Made by a program: the position numbers and the translations under genes. The notes beneath the pieces were generated by a model. It made no database searches, was not told the DNA's origin, and saw only the letters and a list, made by a program, of their open reading frames with translations. Shown one piece after another: positions 9,360-17,849 of a stretch of 64,000 nt of DNA (the first letter of the stretch is position 1; each line of letters begins with the position of its first letter). This DNA is from Rhizobium sp. 18055 (GTDB lineage Bacteria; Pseudomonadota; Alphaproteobacteria; Rhizobiales; Rhizobiaceae). The stretch lies in NCBI RefSeq assembly GCF_902706285.1, contig NZ_CACSKD010000009.1:62001-126000 (forward strand). The letters are read 5' to 3'.

Positions 9360-10391
9360 TCACCGCTTCACCCACCGCCGCGATGGCGATGACACCGAGT
9401 TGCGGACCACCAGATCCGGGCGCAGCAGGATTTCGGTTTCGGTCGATTTTCCATCGCCCAGAAATTCCAGCAGCAGCGCCATGGCCTGTTTGCCGATCGC
9501 GGTGCGGGGCTGGCGGATCGTCGTCAGCGGTGGGGACATGAAAACGGCCTGCGGGATGTCGTCGAAGCCGGTGACGGAGAAATCGCGGGGGATGTCGTAG
9601 CCGCGGGCGTTGAGGCCGATCATCACGCCGATTGCCGTCTGGTCGTTGACGCACATGAAGGCGGTCGGCAGCGTGTCGCGCATGAACAGTTGCTCGACGG
9701 CGTGGCGGCCGCTTTCGAGCGTGCCGTCGCCTTCGAGGATGATGCGCTGGTCGGGGGCGACGCCTGCGGCATCGAGGCCGTCGTCATAGCCCTGGCGTCG
9801 GCGCGAGTAGGCAAGCCGTGTTCTGTTGTCGCCGATGAAGGCGATCTTGCGGTGGCCTTCGGCGATCAGCAGGTCGATCGCCTTGCGCGCACCCTCGGTA
9901 TCATCGACGCCGACATAGGGAATGCCGCCGTTGAAGACCGGTTCGAAGACGCCGACGCTGGGCGGCAGGCGGGCGGTCATGGTCTGGTGGCCGAACGGCA
10001 GGATGCCGGTGAAGAGAATCAATCCTGCCGCTTGGTTTGAATTCAGAAATTTGAGATATTCGAGGCCGCGCTGGGCGTCATTCTGCGTATGGCCGATCAG
10101 AATGCCGTAGCCATGGGCGCGTGCTTCGTTCTCGAGGCCGATCAGGATGTTGGAAAAATTGGGGTCGCCGATGTCGGGAGCCACCACCAGGATCATGTTG
10201 GAACGGCCGAGACGCAGGCTGCGGGCCATGGCGTTCGTGGTATATCCGGTGATGGCAATCGCCTGGTTCACCTTCAGCCGTGTCGAGTTGGCAACCTTCT
10301 CCGGCGTGTGGATCGCCCGCGACACGGTCGCGATGGAAACTTCCGCGATCCTGGCGACGTCTTCGATGGTTGCGGGTGCGGAATTCGACAC
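9360..10391 (-). CDS. LacI-family regulator of the sugar ABC operon
   Basis: This 343-residue regulator begins with a GTG codon preceded by AAGG. The helix-turn-helix is at residues about 8-31 (IEDVARIAEVSIATVSRAIH), with the hinge LRLGRSNMILVV near 60-72 and a periplasmic-binding-type sensor after it. It is divergent from the ABC transporter genes, and the 167-base gap holds two facing palindromes that fit a LacI protein. The arrangement suggests local repression of the importer relieved by its substrate or a metabolite. The inducer is unknown. Confidence 0.88.
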   Translation of the reverse strand: MSNSAPATIEDVARIAEVSIATVSRAIHTPEKVANSTRLKVNQAIAITGYTTNAMARSLRLGRSNMILVVAPDIGDPNFSNILIGLENEARAHGYGILIGHTQNDAQRGLEYLKFLNSNQAAGLILFTGILPFGHQTMTARLPPSVGVFEPVFNGGIPYVGVDDTEGARKAIDLLIAEGHRKIAFIGDNRTRLAYSRRRQGYDDGLDAAGVAPDQRIILEGDGTLESGRHAVEQLFMRDTLPTAFMCVNDQTAIGVMIGLNARGYDIPRDFSVTGFDDIPQAVFMSPPLTTIRQPRTAIGKQAMALLLEFLGDGKSTETEILLRPDLVVRNSVSSPSRRWVKR

Positions 10392-10483
10392 TGCGTTCTG
10401 CCTTGGGGCTGCATTCGCGGCGACACTACACAGACTGAAGCTTACGTCAAAGGGTGAAGCCGTCAGATCCCTGTAATGTAACG

Positions 10484-10520
10484 ATGTAAACCTTTACATG
10501 GCCGATGTAAAGGTTTACAT
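10484..10520. promoter_or_regulatory. Double LacI-type operator between regulator and ABC operon
   Basis: ATGTAAACCTTTACAT at 10484-10499 and its reverse complement ATGTAAAGGTTTACAT at 10505-10520 flank five bases, so the whole is a 37-bp palindrome apart from its centre. It lies 93 bases from the LacI start and 39 bases from the ATPase start, and could control both directions. A related site is at 14659. Confidence 0.75.
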
Positions 10521-10558
10521 AAGGGTCAAGCGGGTGGGAGTCCGCAGTGGAGGACATC

Positions 10559-12082
10559 ATGAGTGTGGAGACTGTCGAGGCGGCACCCGTGGTGTTGTCG
10601 GCCCGGCGCATATGCAAGTCCTTCAATGGCGTGCAGGTGCTGTTCAGCGTCAATTTCGATCTTCGCGCCGGGGAAATCCATGCGCTTATGGGCGAAAACG
10701 GTGCCGGAAAATCGACGCTCGTCAAGGTGATGTCCGGATTCGAGCAGCCGACCTCCGGCGAGATCATCTTCGATGGCCAGCCGATCGTGCTGCCGCCGAA
10801 TGGCGCGGCCGAAGCGCTCGGCATCGTCATCATCCACCAGGAATTCAATCTTGCCGACCACCTGACCGTTGCCGAGAGCCTCTATCTCGGTCGCGAGGTC
10901 ACCCGTTTCGGCGTGCTCGACCGCAAGTTGATGCGCGCCGAGACCCGCAAGGCGCTCGATCTGCTCGGCTCGCATGTCGACGAGAACGCGTTGATCAGCA
11001 CGCTTTCGATTGCCGACAAGCAGATGGTCGAAATCGCCAAGGCGATCAGCCGCGATGCGCGCGTGGTGTTCATGGACGAGCCAACGGCGGTGCTGTCGCG
11101 CGAGGAAACCAGTTTCCTGTTCAAGCAGGTGCGCAAGCTGCGCGACAAGGGCACCAGCTTCGTCTTCGTCTCGCACAAGCTTGACGAGGTGATGGAACTG
11201 ACCGACCGGGTGACGGTGCTGCGCGACGGGCAGTGGGTGAAGACTGCGCCGACCGCGCTGCTCGACGGCGAATCGATCGCGCAATTGATGGTCGGCCGCG
11301 AGCTTTCCAGCCTGTATCCGACCAAGGTCGAGCCCGATGTCGACGAGGAGATCGTGCTGAAGGTCGAGGGTGTCTCGACCGGCTATGTCCAGGATGCGAG
11401 TTTCGAGGTGCGCAAGGGCGAGATCATCGGTTTTTCCGGGATGATCGGCTCCGGCCGCACCGAACTGATGGAAGCGATCGCCGGGTTGCGGACGCGGGCC
11501 TCGGGCGAGGTGGTCATTCACGGTGAAAGCGTCACTTCGGGCGACGTGCATGCGGCCAACCGCTGCGGCCTTGCCTACATGACCAAGGATCGCAAGTCGA
11601 AGGGGCTGCTGCTCGGCTCCAACATGATGGCGAACCTGACGCTGCAATCGCTGGAGCAGCATTCGCGCCACGGCTATCTCAGCCCGGGCAGCGAGGCGGC
11701 GGCCTTGGCGAAGGCAAGACGGCGCTTCGATATCCGGGTGCGCGACGCCAACATCGTTGCCGGCCGGATGTCCGGCGGCAACCAGCAGAAGCTGCTGCTC
11801 GCCAAGGTGATGGAGACCGAGCCGCAGATCATCATCATCGACGAGCCGACGCGCGGCATCGATGTCGGCACCAAGCAGCAGATCTACCATTTCATCTCGG
11901 CGCTGGCCCGCGACGGCCGCTCGATCATCGTCGTCTCCTCGGAGATGCCAGAAGTGATCGGGCTGTGCACGCGGGTGGCCGTGATGCGCGAGGGGCGAAT
12001 CGTCGGCGTGCTCGAGGGCGACGAGATCTGCGAGCAGGAGATCATGCGCTATGCGGCGGGGCTGAAGAAGAAGGCTGCGTAA
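10559..12082 (+). CDS. Sugar ABC transporter ATP-binding protein (RbsA/MglA type)
   Basis: This 507-residue protein has two fused nucleotide-binding domains, as in ribose and galactose importers. Domain 1 has Walker A GENGAGKST (about residues 45-53), signature LSIADKQM and Walker B VVFMDEPTA. Domain 2 has a degenerate Walker A (GMIGSGRTEL), an intact signature SGGNQQK and Walker B IIIDEPTRG, the usual asymmetry of the family. The ATG at 10559 has GGAGG ahead; an in-frame GTG 12 bases upstream overlaps that site. It energises the permease at 12231 and works with the binding protein at 13310. Confidence 0.93.
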   Translation: MSVETVEAAPVVLSARRICKSFNGVQVLFSVNFDLRAGEIHALMGENGAGKSTLVKVMSGFEQPTSGEIIFDGQPIVLPPNGAAEALGIVIIHQEFNLADHLTVAESLYLGREVTRFGVLDRKLMRAETRKALDLLGSHVDENALISTLSIADKQMVEIAKAISRDARVVFMDEPTAVLSREETSFLFKQVRKLRDKGTSFVFVSHKLDEVMELTDRVTVLRDGQWVKTAPTALLDGESIAQLMVGRELSSLYPTKVEPDVDEEIVLKVEGVSTGYVQDASFEVRKGEIIGFSGMIGSGRTELMEAIAGLRTRASGEVVIHGESVTSGDVHAANRCGLAYMTKDRKSKGLLLGSNMMANLTLQSLEQHSRHGYLSPGSEAAALAKARRRFDIRVRDANIVAGRMSGGNQQKLLLAKVMETEPQIIIIDEPTRGIDVGTKQQIYHFISALARDGRSIIVVSSEMPEVIGLCTRVAVMREGRIVGVLEGDEICEQEIMRYAAGLKKKAA

Positions 12083-12171
12083 GCGGGCCAGAGCCCGGGG
12101 CTGGCAGCCGGGCCGCAAGGACTGGCCGGCGAGCGGTGAGGACCGTGCTGGCCGGGCAGAGACAACACCGT

Positions 12172-12206
12172 CCCAAGGGCGGAACGACAGGCAGAATGCC
12201 CTTGGG
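12172..12206. repeat. Hairpin in the ATPase-permease gap
   Basis: CCCAAGGGC and GCCCTTGGG form a 9-bp stem with a 17-base loop inside the 148-base gap between two cotranscribed genes, just before the permease ribosome site. It may set the relative level of ATPase and permease. No T-run follows. Confidence 0.45.
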
Positions 12207-12230
12207 CATGACGGGAGGATGGCTTTGGAC

Positions 12231-13232
12231 ATGAGTGCGAACGAGGAGACCAGGGAGATCAGACGGCGCTCCTGGCGGGATATCGATCTCAGGGCCGTGG
12301 CGCCGTTTGCGGCGCTTGCCCTGCTGCTCGTCGTCGGTGCGCTGGTCAATCCGAATTTCATCGGCATCACCAACCTTGCCAATGTCGCCACCCGCAGCGC
12401 CTTCATCGCCATCATCGCGGTCGGTGCCACCTTCGTCATCTCCTCGGGGGATCTCGATCTCTCGGTGGGCTCGATGGTGGCCTTCGTCGCCAGCCTGATG
12501 ATCCTTCTGATGAACTCCGGCATCATCGCCAATCCGGTGCTGATGCTCGTCGTTGCCGCGGTGTTCACCATCGTCGCCGGCGCGCTCTGTGGTCTCGCCA
12601 ACGGGCTGATCACCACGCTCGGCAAGATCGAGCCGTTCATCGCCACGCTCGGCACCATGGGCATCTATCGCGGCTTGACGACGTGGCTCAGCCAGGGCGG
12701 GGCCATCACGCTGCGCTCGCCCGAGCAGCAGGCGCTTTATCGCCCTGTCTACTTCGGCTCGATCGCCGGCATTCCGGTGCCGATCGTCGTGATCCTTGCC
12801 GTCACCGCGGTTGCCGCCTTCATTCTCTATCGCACCCGCTATGGCCGTCATGTGGTCGCCGTCGGTTCGAACCGCGATGTGGCGCGCTATTCCGGCATTG
12901 CCGTCAACAAGGTGCGTACCATCGCCTTCGTCATCCAGGGGCTCTGCGTCGCCATTGCCGTGCTGCTCTACGTGCCGCGTCTCGGCTCGACTTCGGCAAC
13001 CACCGGCATTCTCTGGGAATTGCAGGCGATCACCGCCGTCGTCGTCGGCGGAACGGCGCTGAAGGGCGGGGCAGGGCGTGTCTGGGGGACGATCTGCGGC
13101 GCCTTCATTCTCGAACTGGTCGGCAACATCATGCTGCTGTCGAATTTCATCAGCGAATATCTGATCGGCGCCATCCAGGGCTCGATCATCATCATCGCCA
13201 TGCTCGTGCAGCGCTCGCTGGCGCGCCGGTAG
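12231..13232 (+). CDS. Sugar ABC transporter permease (RbsC type)
   Basis: This 333-residue inner-membrane protein has about eight to ten hydrophobic segments and family motifs TNLANVATRSAFIAIIAVGATFVISSG split by helices, GDLDLSVGSM (about residues 77-86) and the EAA-like stretch VGGTALKGGAGRVWGT near 277. Two ATG codons compete: 12219 lies directly against GGGAGG and is too close, while 12231 has it 12 bases upstream. It forms the homodimeric channel for the sugar delivered by the binding protein encoded next. Confidence 0.92.
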   Translation: MSANEETREIRRRSWRDIDLRAVAPFAALALLLVVGALVNPNFIGITNLANVATRSAFIAIIAVGATFVISSGDLDLSVGSMVAFVASLMILLMNSGIIANPVLMLVVAAVFTIVAGALCGLANGLITTLGKIEPFIATLGTMGIYRGLTTWLSQGGAITLRSPEQQALYRPVYFGSIAGIPVPIVVILAVTAVAAFILYRTRYGRHVVAVGSNRDVARYSGIAVNKVRTIAFVIQGLCVAIAVLLYVPRLGSTSATTGILWELQAITAVVVGGTALKGGAGRVWGTICGAFILELVGNIMLLSNFISEYLIGAIQGSIIIIAMLVQRSLARR

Positions 13233-13309
13233 GAGGAATTGGCTGGGTCGACGGGGCGCCCCAGCCTGGAGGATTACAAGCCCTGACGTTCAATGGGAGG
13301 AGAATAGAT

Positions 13310-14257
13310 ATGCGTAAGACAATGTTCAGTTTGGCGATCCTGACGGCGGCGCTGCTTGCCGGCGTCGCCCACGCGCAGGACAAGAAGACCATCGGCGTTT
13401 CGATTCCGGCTGCCGACCACGGCTGGACCTCCGGCGTGGTGTTCCATGCCGAGCGCGTCGCCAAGCTGTTGATGGCCGAACATCCTGACCTCACCGTCAT
13501 CGTCAAGACCTCGCCGGATGCGGCGAGCCAGGCGAATGCGGTGCAGGATCTGGCGACCCAGGGCATCGACGCGCTGGTCATCCTGCCTTCGGACCCGGAT
13601 CCCCTGGTCAACGCCATCAAGGAAGTGAAGAGCAAGGGCACGTTCGTGGCGCTGGTCGATCGCGCACCGAGCACCAATGACGATTCCGTCCGCGACATCT
13701 ACATCGCCGGCAACAATCCGGCGCTCGGCGAAGTCGCCGGCAAGTACATCAAGGACACCACCCCCGATGCACAGGTCGTTGTGATCCGCGGGCTGCCGAT
13801 CCCGATCGACCAGCAGCGCCAGGACGGTTTCGACAAGGCCATTGCCGGCTCCGGCGTCAAGGTTCTCGACCGCCAGTTCGGCAATTGGAACCGCGACGAT
13901 GCCTTCAAGGTGATGCAGGACTACCTGACCAAATATCCGAAGATCGATGTGGTCTGGTGCCAGGACGACGACATGGCGGTCGGCGTGCTGCAGGCGATCG
14001 AGCAGGCCAAGCGCACCGACATCCAGTATGTGGTGGCCGGTGCCGGCTCCAAGGACATGGTCAAGAAGGTGATGGACGGCGACAAGCTGATCCCCGTCGA
14101 CGTTCTCTATCCGCCGGCAATGGTCGGCACGGCGATGGAGCTGACGGCTGCCTCGCTCTACGATCAGGTCCCGGTCCGCGGCACCTATATCCTCGACGCC
14201 ACGCTGGTGACCAAGGATAACGCCAAGGACTTCTACTTCCCGGATTCACCGTTCTGA
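13310..14257 (+). CDS. Periplasmic sugar-binding protein of the ABC importer
   Basis: This 315-residue protein starts with a Sec signal peptide (residues 1-22, cleavage after AHA). The mature part is a ribose/galactose-binding-protein fold (cluster B), with IGVSIPAADHGWTSGVVFHAE at its start and AVQDLATQGIDALVILPSD (about 75-93) as typical elements. A GGGAGG site precedes the ATG. The gene ends the importer unit; a repeat element and a second operator separate it from the isomerase gene. The ligand is not readable; the downstream isomerase and dehydrogenase suggest a hexose derivative, cyclitol or glycoside. Confidence 0.92.
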   Translation: MRKTMFSLAILTAALLAGVAHAQDKKTIGVSIPAADHGWTSGVVFHAERVAKLLMAEHPDLTVIVKTSPDAASQANAVQDLATQGIDALVILPSDPDPLVNAIKEVKSKGTFVALVDRAPSTNDDSVRDIYIAGNNPALGEVAGKYIKDTTPDAQVVVIRGLPIPIDQQRQDGFDKAIAGSGVKVLDRQFGNWNRDDAFKVMQDYLTKYPKIDVVWCQDDDMAVGVLQAIEQAKRTDIQYVVAGAGSKDMVKKVMDGDKLIPVDVLYPPAMVGTAMELTAASLYDQVPVRGTYILDATLVTKDNAKDFYFPDSPF

Positions 14258-14321
14258 TCTGGTGATCGGTGGCAATGGCAGGGGCGGCGCATTGCGTGAA
14301 TGCCCCTCGCCATGCCTCTCC

Positions 14322-14449
14322 CCAGCCCCTCCCCCTCCCCACAAGGGGGAGGGGCTTCTTCGCCGTACCGCTTTGGCTCCACTGTCTAAAAGCGGTGCCG
14401 CGAGTCTTCTTCCCCCTTGTGGGGAAGATGGCCGGCAGGCCAGAAGGGG
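14322..14449. repeat. Paired palindromic intergenic repeat, copy 2 (RIME-like)
   Basis: The first hairpin is CCCCTCCCC-ACAA-GGGGGAGGGG; the second is TTCCCCC-TTGT-GGGGAA followed by GATGGCCGGCAGGCC. It closely follows copy 1 in its stems and differs in its core. It occupies the gap after the binding-protein gene and may act as its transcript end. Confidence 0.8.
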
Positions 14450-14697
14450 TCTTTCATCATGACAGGTGAAACAGGCAAGGCAGGACAGACTGAATTTCGC
14501 CGTTCCTGACATCCCCGGCAAAAATGCTGCACGTACCTCTTGCCGTCTTCCGAGCGACATGATTAGTTCGCTTCGCATTGACTTCTGCCTCTTGCGCGTA
14601 ATGTAGGACTGCGGCGCCAAACCTGTTTGGTCCCGTAAAATTGGGCGCAAGACATTTACATAAACGTTTACGGTCGATCTCAAGGGAGGAATCCGAC
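14450..14697 (+). promoter_or_regulatory. Promoter region of the isomerase/dehydrogenase pair
   Basis: This gap has no gene. TTGACT at 14578 with TAATGT or ATGTAG 15-18 bases further on is a weak sigma-70-like pair. The operator-like palindrome at 14659 lies downstream of it, then the ribosome site AAGGGAGGA. The pair downstream can thus be transcribed separately from the importer. Confidence 0.4.
14659..14672. promoter_or_regulatory. Second LacI-type operator, before the TIM-barrel gene
   Basis: A perfect TAAACGTTTA palindrome (14661-14670) inside CATAAACGTTTACG shares the GTTTAC half with the sites at 10484 and 10505. It lies 26 bases before the isomerase start. It suggests that one LacI protein controls importer and enzymes; this is inference. 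Confidence 0.55.
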
Positions 14698-15750
14698 ATG
14701 AAAACGATCAAGGGCCCCGGGCTGTTCCTCGGGCAATTCGCGGGCGATTCCGCCCCGTTCAATTCCTGGGATTCGATTACCAAATGGGCGGCCGAGACCG
14801 GTTACAAGGGCGTGCAGGTTCCGACCTGGGCGGGCCAGCTGATCGACCTGAAGAAGGCCGCATCGTCGAAGGATTATTGCGACGAGTTCGCCGGCGTGGC
14901 ACGCCAGAACGGCGTCGAGATCACCGAGCTTTCCACCCATCTGCAGGGCCAGCTGGTTGCCGTGCATCCCGCCTATGACGAAGCCTTCGACGGTTTTGCG
15001 GCGCCTGAGGTGCGCGGCAATCCGAAGGCGCGGCAGGCATGGGCGGTCGAGCAGGTGAAGATGGCGCTGACGGCGTCGAAGCATCTCGGCATCAAGGCGC
15101 ATGCGACGTTTTCGGGCGCGCTCGCCTGGCCCTACATCTATCCGTGGCCGCAGCGGCCGGCAGGCCTGGTCGAGACCGCCTTCGACGAACTGGCCAAGCG
15201 CTGGACGCCGATCCTCGACCATGCCGATGCCAATGGCGTCGACATCTGCTACGAAATCCATCCGGGCGAAGACCTGCATGATGGCGTGACGTTCGAGATG
15301 TTCCTCGAGCGGGTGAAGAACCACCCGCGCGCCAACATGCTCTACGATCCCTCGCATTACGTGTTGCAGTGCCTGGATTATCTCGACAACATCGACATCT
15401 ACAAAGACCGGATCAAGATGTTCCACGTCAAGGATGCCGAGTTCAATCCGACCGGACGCCAGGGCGTCTATGGCGGCTATCAGGGCTGGGTCGAGCGCGC
15501 CGGCCGCTTCCGCTCGCTCGGCGACGGCCAGGTCGATTTCGGGGCGGTGTTCTCGAAGATGACCGCCAACAATTTCGACGGCTGGGCCGTGGTCGAGTGG
15601 GAATGCGCGCTGAAGCATCCCGAAGACGGTGCCCGCGAGGGGGCCGAGTTCGTCAAGGCGCACATCATCCGCGTCACCGAACACGCCTTCGACGACTTTG
15701 CCGGTAGCGGCACGGACGATGCGGCCAACCGGCGGATGCTGGGGCTCTGA
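14698..15750 (+). CDS. TIM-barrel sugar isomerase/epimerase family protein
   Basis: This 350-residue protein belongs to the xylose-isomerase-like/AP-endonuclease-2 TIM barrels (COG1082). Likely metal-binding elements are the Glu of CYEIHPGEDLHDG (about residues 184-196), the Asp-His of YDPSHYVLQ, the His of MFHVKDAEF, and the Glu of VVEWECALKHPEDG. At 350 residues it is longer than the usual 260-290, with inserts around the active site. The ATG has AAGGGAGGA before it. It is followed by a Gfo/Idh/MocA dehydrogenase; that pairing recurs in cyclitol and keto-glycoside pathways. No specific substrate can be assigned. Confidence 0.85.
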   Translation: MKTIKGPGLFLGQFAGDSAPFNSWDSITKWAAETGYKGVQVPTWAGQLIDLKKAASSKDYCDEFAGVARQNGVEITELSTHLQGQLVAVHPAYDEAFDGFAAPEVRGNPKARQAWAVEQVKMALTASKHLGIKAHATFSGALAWPYIYPWPQRPAGLVETAFDELAKRWTPILDHADANGVDICYEIHPGEDLHDGVTFEMFLERVKNHPRANMLYDPSHYVLQCLDYLDNIDIYKDRIKMFHVKDAEFNPTGRQGVYGGYQGWVERAGRFRSLGDGQVDFGAVFSKMTANNFDGWAVVEWECALKHPEDGAREGAEFVKAHIIRVTEHAFDDFAGSGTDDAANRRMLGL

Positions 15751-15757
15751 TGTTCTT

Positions 15758-15900
15758 TCCCCTTCTCCCCCTCGGGGAGAAGGTGGCCCGCAGGGTCGGA
15801 TGAGGGGGCGGCAGGTGCCGCCTTCGCTTGTCGCTCAGGCGCTCGCTCCGCTCACCCCCTCATCTGTCCTTCGGACATCTTCTCCCCGCTGGGGAGAAGA
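15758..15900. repeat. Paired palindromic intergenic repeat, copy 3 (RIME-like variant)
   Basis: Hairpins CTTCTCCCC/GGGGAGAAG occur at both ends, with GGTGGCCCGCAGGGTCGGAT and the outer CCCCCTCATC/GATGAGGGGG signature. This is a different subtype from copies 1, 2 and 4 and matches copy 5. It lies between the isomerase and dehydrogenase genes, inside a probable operon. Confidence 0.8.
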
Positions 15901-15930
15901 GAAAACCGAACCAATTCAAGGAAGAAACCA

Positions 15931-17118
15931 ATGGCAATCGAAGCATCAACGCAACAGACGCGCCAGCCGCGCATCCGTCTTGGCATGGTCGGCGGTGGCG
16001 CCGGCGCTTTCATCGGGGCGGTGCATCGGATCGCTGCCCGCATCGACGACAAGTACGAGCTGATCGCCGGCGCGCTGTCATCGACGCCTGAAAAGGCGAT
16101 GGCATCGGGTGCCGATCTCGGGCTCGCTCCTGATCGGACCTATTCCAGCTATCGCGAGATGGCGATCCGCGAGGCCAAGCTGAAAAACGGCATCGAGGCG
16201 GTGTCGATCGTGACGCCGAACCATGTGCATTACGACGCCGCCAAGGAGTTCCTGCGCCGCGGCATCCACGTCATCTGCGACAAGCCGCTGACGTCGAACC
16301 TTGCCGACGCGAAGAAGCTGAAGAAGGTGGCCGACGAGAGCGGTGCGCTGTTCATCCTGACGCACAACTACACCGGCTACCCGATGATCCGCCAGGCGCG
16401 CGAGATGATCGCCAATGGCGAACTCGGCGATATCAGGCTGGTGCAGGCGGAGTATCCGCAGGACTGGCTGACGGAGGCCGTCGAGCAGCAGGGCGCCAAG
16501 CAGGCGGTCTGGCGCACCGATCCGGCGCAGTCGGGTGCGGGTGGTTCGACCGGCGATATCGGCACGCATGCCTATAATCTCGGCTGCTTCGTCTCGGGGC
16601 TGGAACTCGACAGCCTGGCTGCCGATCTCGACAGCTTCGTCGAAGGCCGTCGTCTCGACGACAACGCGCATGTGATGCTGCGCTACAAGGCCAAGGGCTC
16701 GGAAAAGCCGGCCAAGGGCATGCTGTGGTGCAGCCAGGTGGCGCCGGGTCACGAGAATGGCCTGAAGGTGCGCGTCTACGGCACCAAGGGCGGCATCGAG
16801 TGGGTGCAGGCCGATCCGAACTATCTCTGGTACACGCCGTTCGGTGAGGCCAAGCGCCTGATCACCCGCAACGGCGCTGGTTCCGGCCCGGCGGCTGCCC
16901 GCGTCTCACGCATTCCGTCGGGACATCCGGAAGGCTATCTCGAGGCATTTGCGACGATCTACACCGAAGCTGCGCATGCCATCAACGCCCACAAGGCCGG
17001 CAAGGCGGTCGACAAGGCCGTGGTCTACCCGACGGTCGATGACGGCGTGAAGGGCGTGGCGTTCGTCGAGGCCTGCGTGGCGTCTTCGAAGCGCAATGGG
17101 GCCTGGGTGAAGGTTTGA
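15931..17118 (+). CDS. Gfo/Idh/MocA-family NAD(P)-dependent dehydrogenase
   Basis: This 395-residue oxidoreductase has an N-terminal Rossmann domain with GMVGGGAGAFIGAVH (about residues 18-32) and the family motif ICDKPLTSN (about 112-120, the EKP-type lysine motif with Asp for Glu). The C-terminal alpha/beta sheet domain contains GGSTGDIGTHAYNLGCF, in which the Asp and His are expected to bind substrate. An AAGGAAG site precedes the ATG. It follows the TIM-barrel gene in the same direction across repeat copy 3. Members oxidise sugar or inositol hydroxyls; the substrate here is unknown. Confidence 0.9.
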   Translation: MAIEASTQQTRQPRIRLGMVGGGAGAFIGAVHRIAARIDDKYELIAGALSSTPEKAMASGADLGLAPDRTYSSYREMAIREAKLKNGIEAVSIVTPNHVHYDAAKEFLRRGIHVICDKPLTSNLADAKKLKKVADESGALFILTHNYTGYPMIRQAREMIANGELGDIRLVQAEYPQDWLTEAVEQQGAKQAVWRTDPAQSGAGGSTGDIGTHAYNLGCFVSGLELDSLAADLDSFVEGRRLDDNAHVMLRYKAKGSEKPAKGMLWCSQVAPGHENGLKVRVYGTKGGIEWVQADPNYLWYTPFGEAKRLITRNGAGSGPAAARVSRIPSGHPEGYLEAFATIYTEAAHAINAHKAGKAVDKAVVYPTVDDGVKGVAFVEACVASSKRNGAWVKV

Positions 17119-17143
17119 TTTGATCGGGAGGTGGGTGTGGCTG

Positions 17144-17290
17144 CCCCCTCTGTCCTGCCGGACATCTCCCCCACAAGGGGGGAGATCGAATCGTGGTTTA
17201 CTCTTCGCCAGGCAATTGGCGTTGGAACGAGCGGCCCCGCCCAGCCGATCTCCCCACCTGTGGGGGAGATGCCCGGCAGGGCAGAGGGGG
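17144..17290. repeat. Paired palindromic intergenic repeat, copy 4 (RIME-like)
   Basis: Two hairpins, CTCCCCC-ACAAG-GGGGGAG and CTCCCCA-CCTG-TGGGGGAG, lie within the outer inverted ends CCCCCTCTG/CAGAGGGGG; CTGCCGG and CCGGCAGG flank them symmetrically. It lies between convergent genes and ends 11 bases from the doxX-like stop. Confidence 0.82.
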
Positions 17291-17301
17291 CTGGCTCTAC
17301 T

Positions 17302-17712
17302 TTACGCAGCCACCGCCTGGCCACCCTTGCGCTTCATCCACGCATCGACGCTGAACGGACCAGCGCCGGCGGCAACGAAATAGAGGAACAGGAAGCAGAA
17401 CAGGATGGCGGCGACGCCGCCGTTCTGGGCGGGGTAGAAGCTTCTTGGCGCATGGCTGATGAAATAGGCGAAGGCCATGACGCCCGAGAGGATGAAGGCG
17501 GCGATGCGGGTCTGGAAGCCGATCAGCACCAGGAAGCCGAGGATCAGCTCAAACAGACCGGCGATCCAGGGCAGCGAGCCGGCCTCGGGAACCCGTTCGG
17601 CGGCCGGGAAATGCAGGATCTTCTGGGTGCCGAAGCTGAACAGCACCAGCGAGGAGACGATGCGCAGCAGGCTGAGGAGATGCGGCTGCAGGGCGCTGAT
17701 CGAGGCGAACAT
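17302..17712 (-). CDS. DoxX-family membrane protein
   Basis: This 136-residue protein has four hydrophobic helices (about residues 12-30, 49-67, 72-88 and 100-118) and the DoxX pattern LLRIVSSLVLFSFGTQKILHF near the N terminus. DoxX proteins are small inner-membrane proteins of uncertain function, linked in some bacteria to oxidative stress or quinone chemistry. It is probably a single gene facing the dehydrogenase across repeat copy 4. Confidence 0.85.
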   Translation of the reverse strand: MFASISALQPHLLSLLRIVSSLVLFSFGTQKILHFPAAERVPEAGSLPWIAGLFELILGFLVLIGFQTRIAAFILSGVMAFAYFISHAPRSFYPAQNGGVAAILFCFLFLYFVAAGAGPFSVDAWMKRKGGQAVAA

Positions 17713-17849
17713 TGGTATCCTTTCAACTGGGAGAATGTTTCAGCCTTTAGCGATGGCTGATGCGATGACAATTCACGACTTCTGACATCGGCGTTATCGG
17801 GCACGCCCTGACGATGGGCGTGTTCGAGGCGGAGTGCGATCCGGCCGGC

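Noticed and set aside
10526..12664. A 712-codon open frame antisense to the sugar ABC genes
   Set aside because: It covers the ATPase and part of the permease in antisense with biased composition and no recognisable domain.
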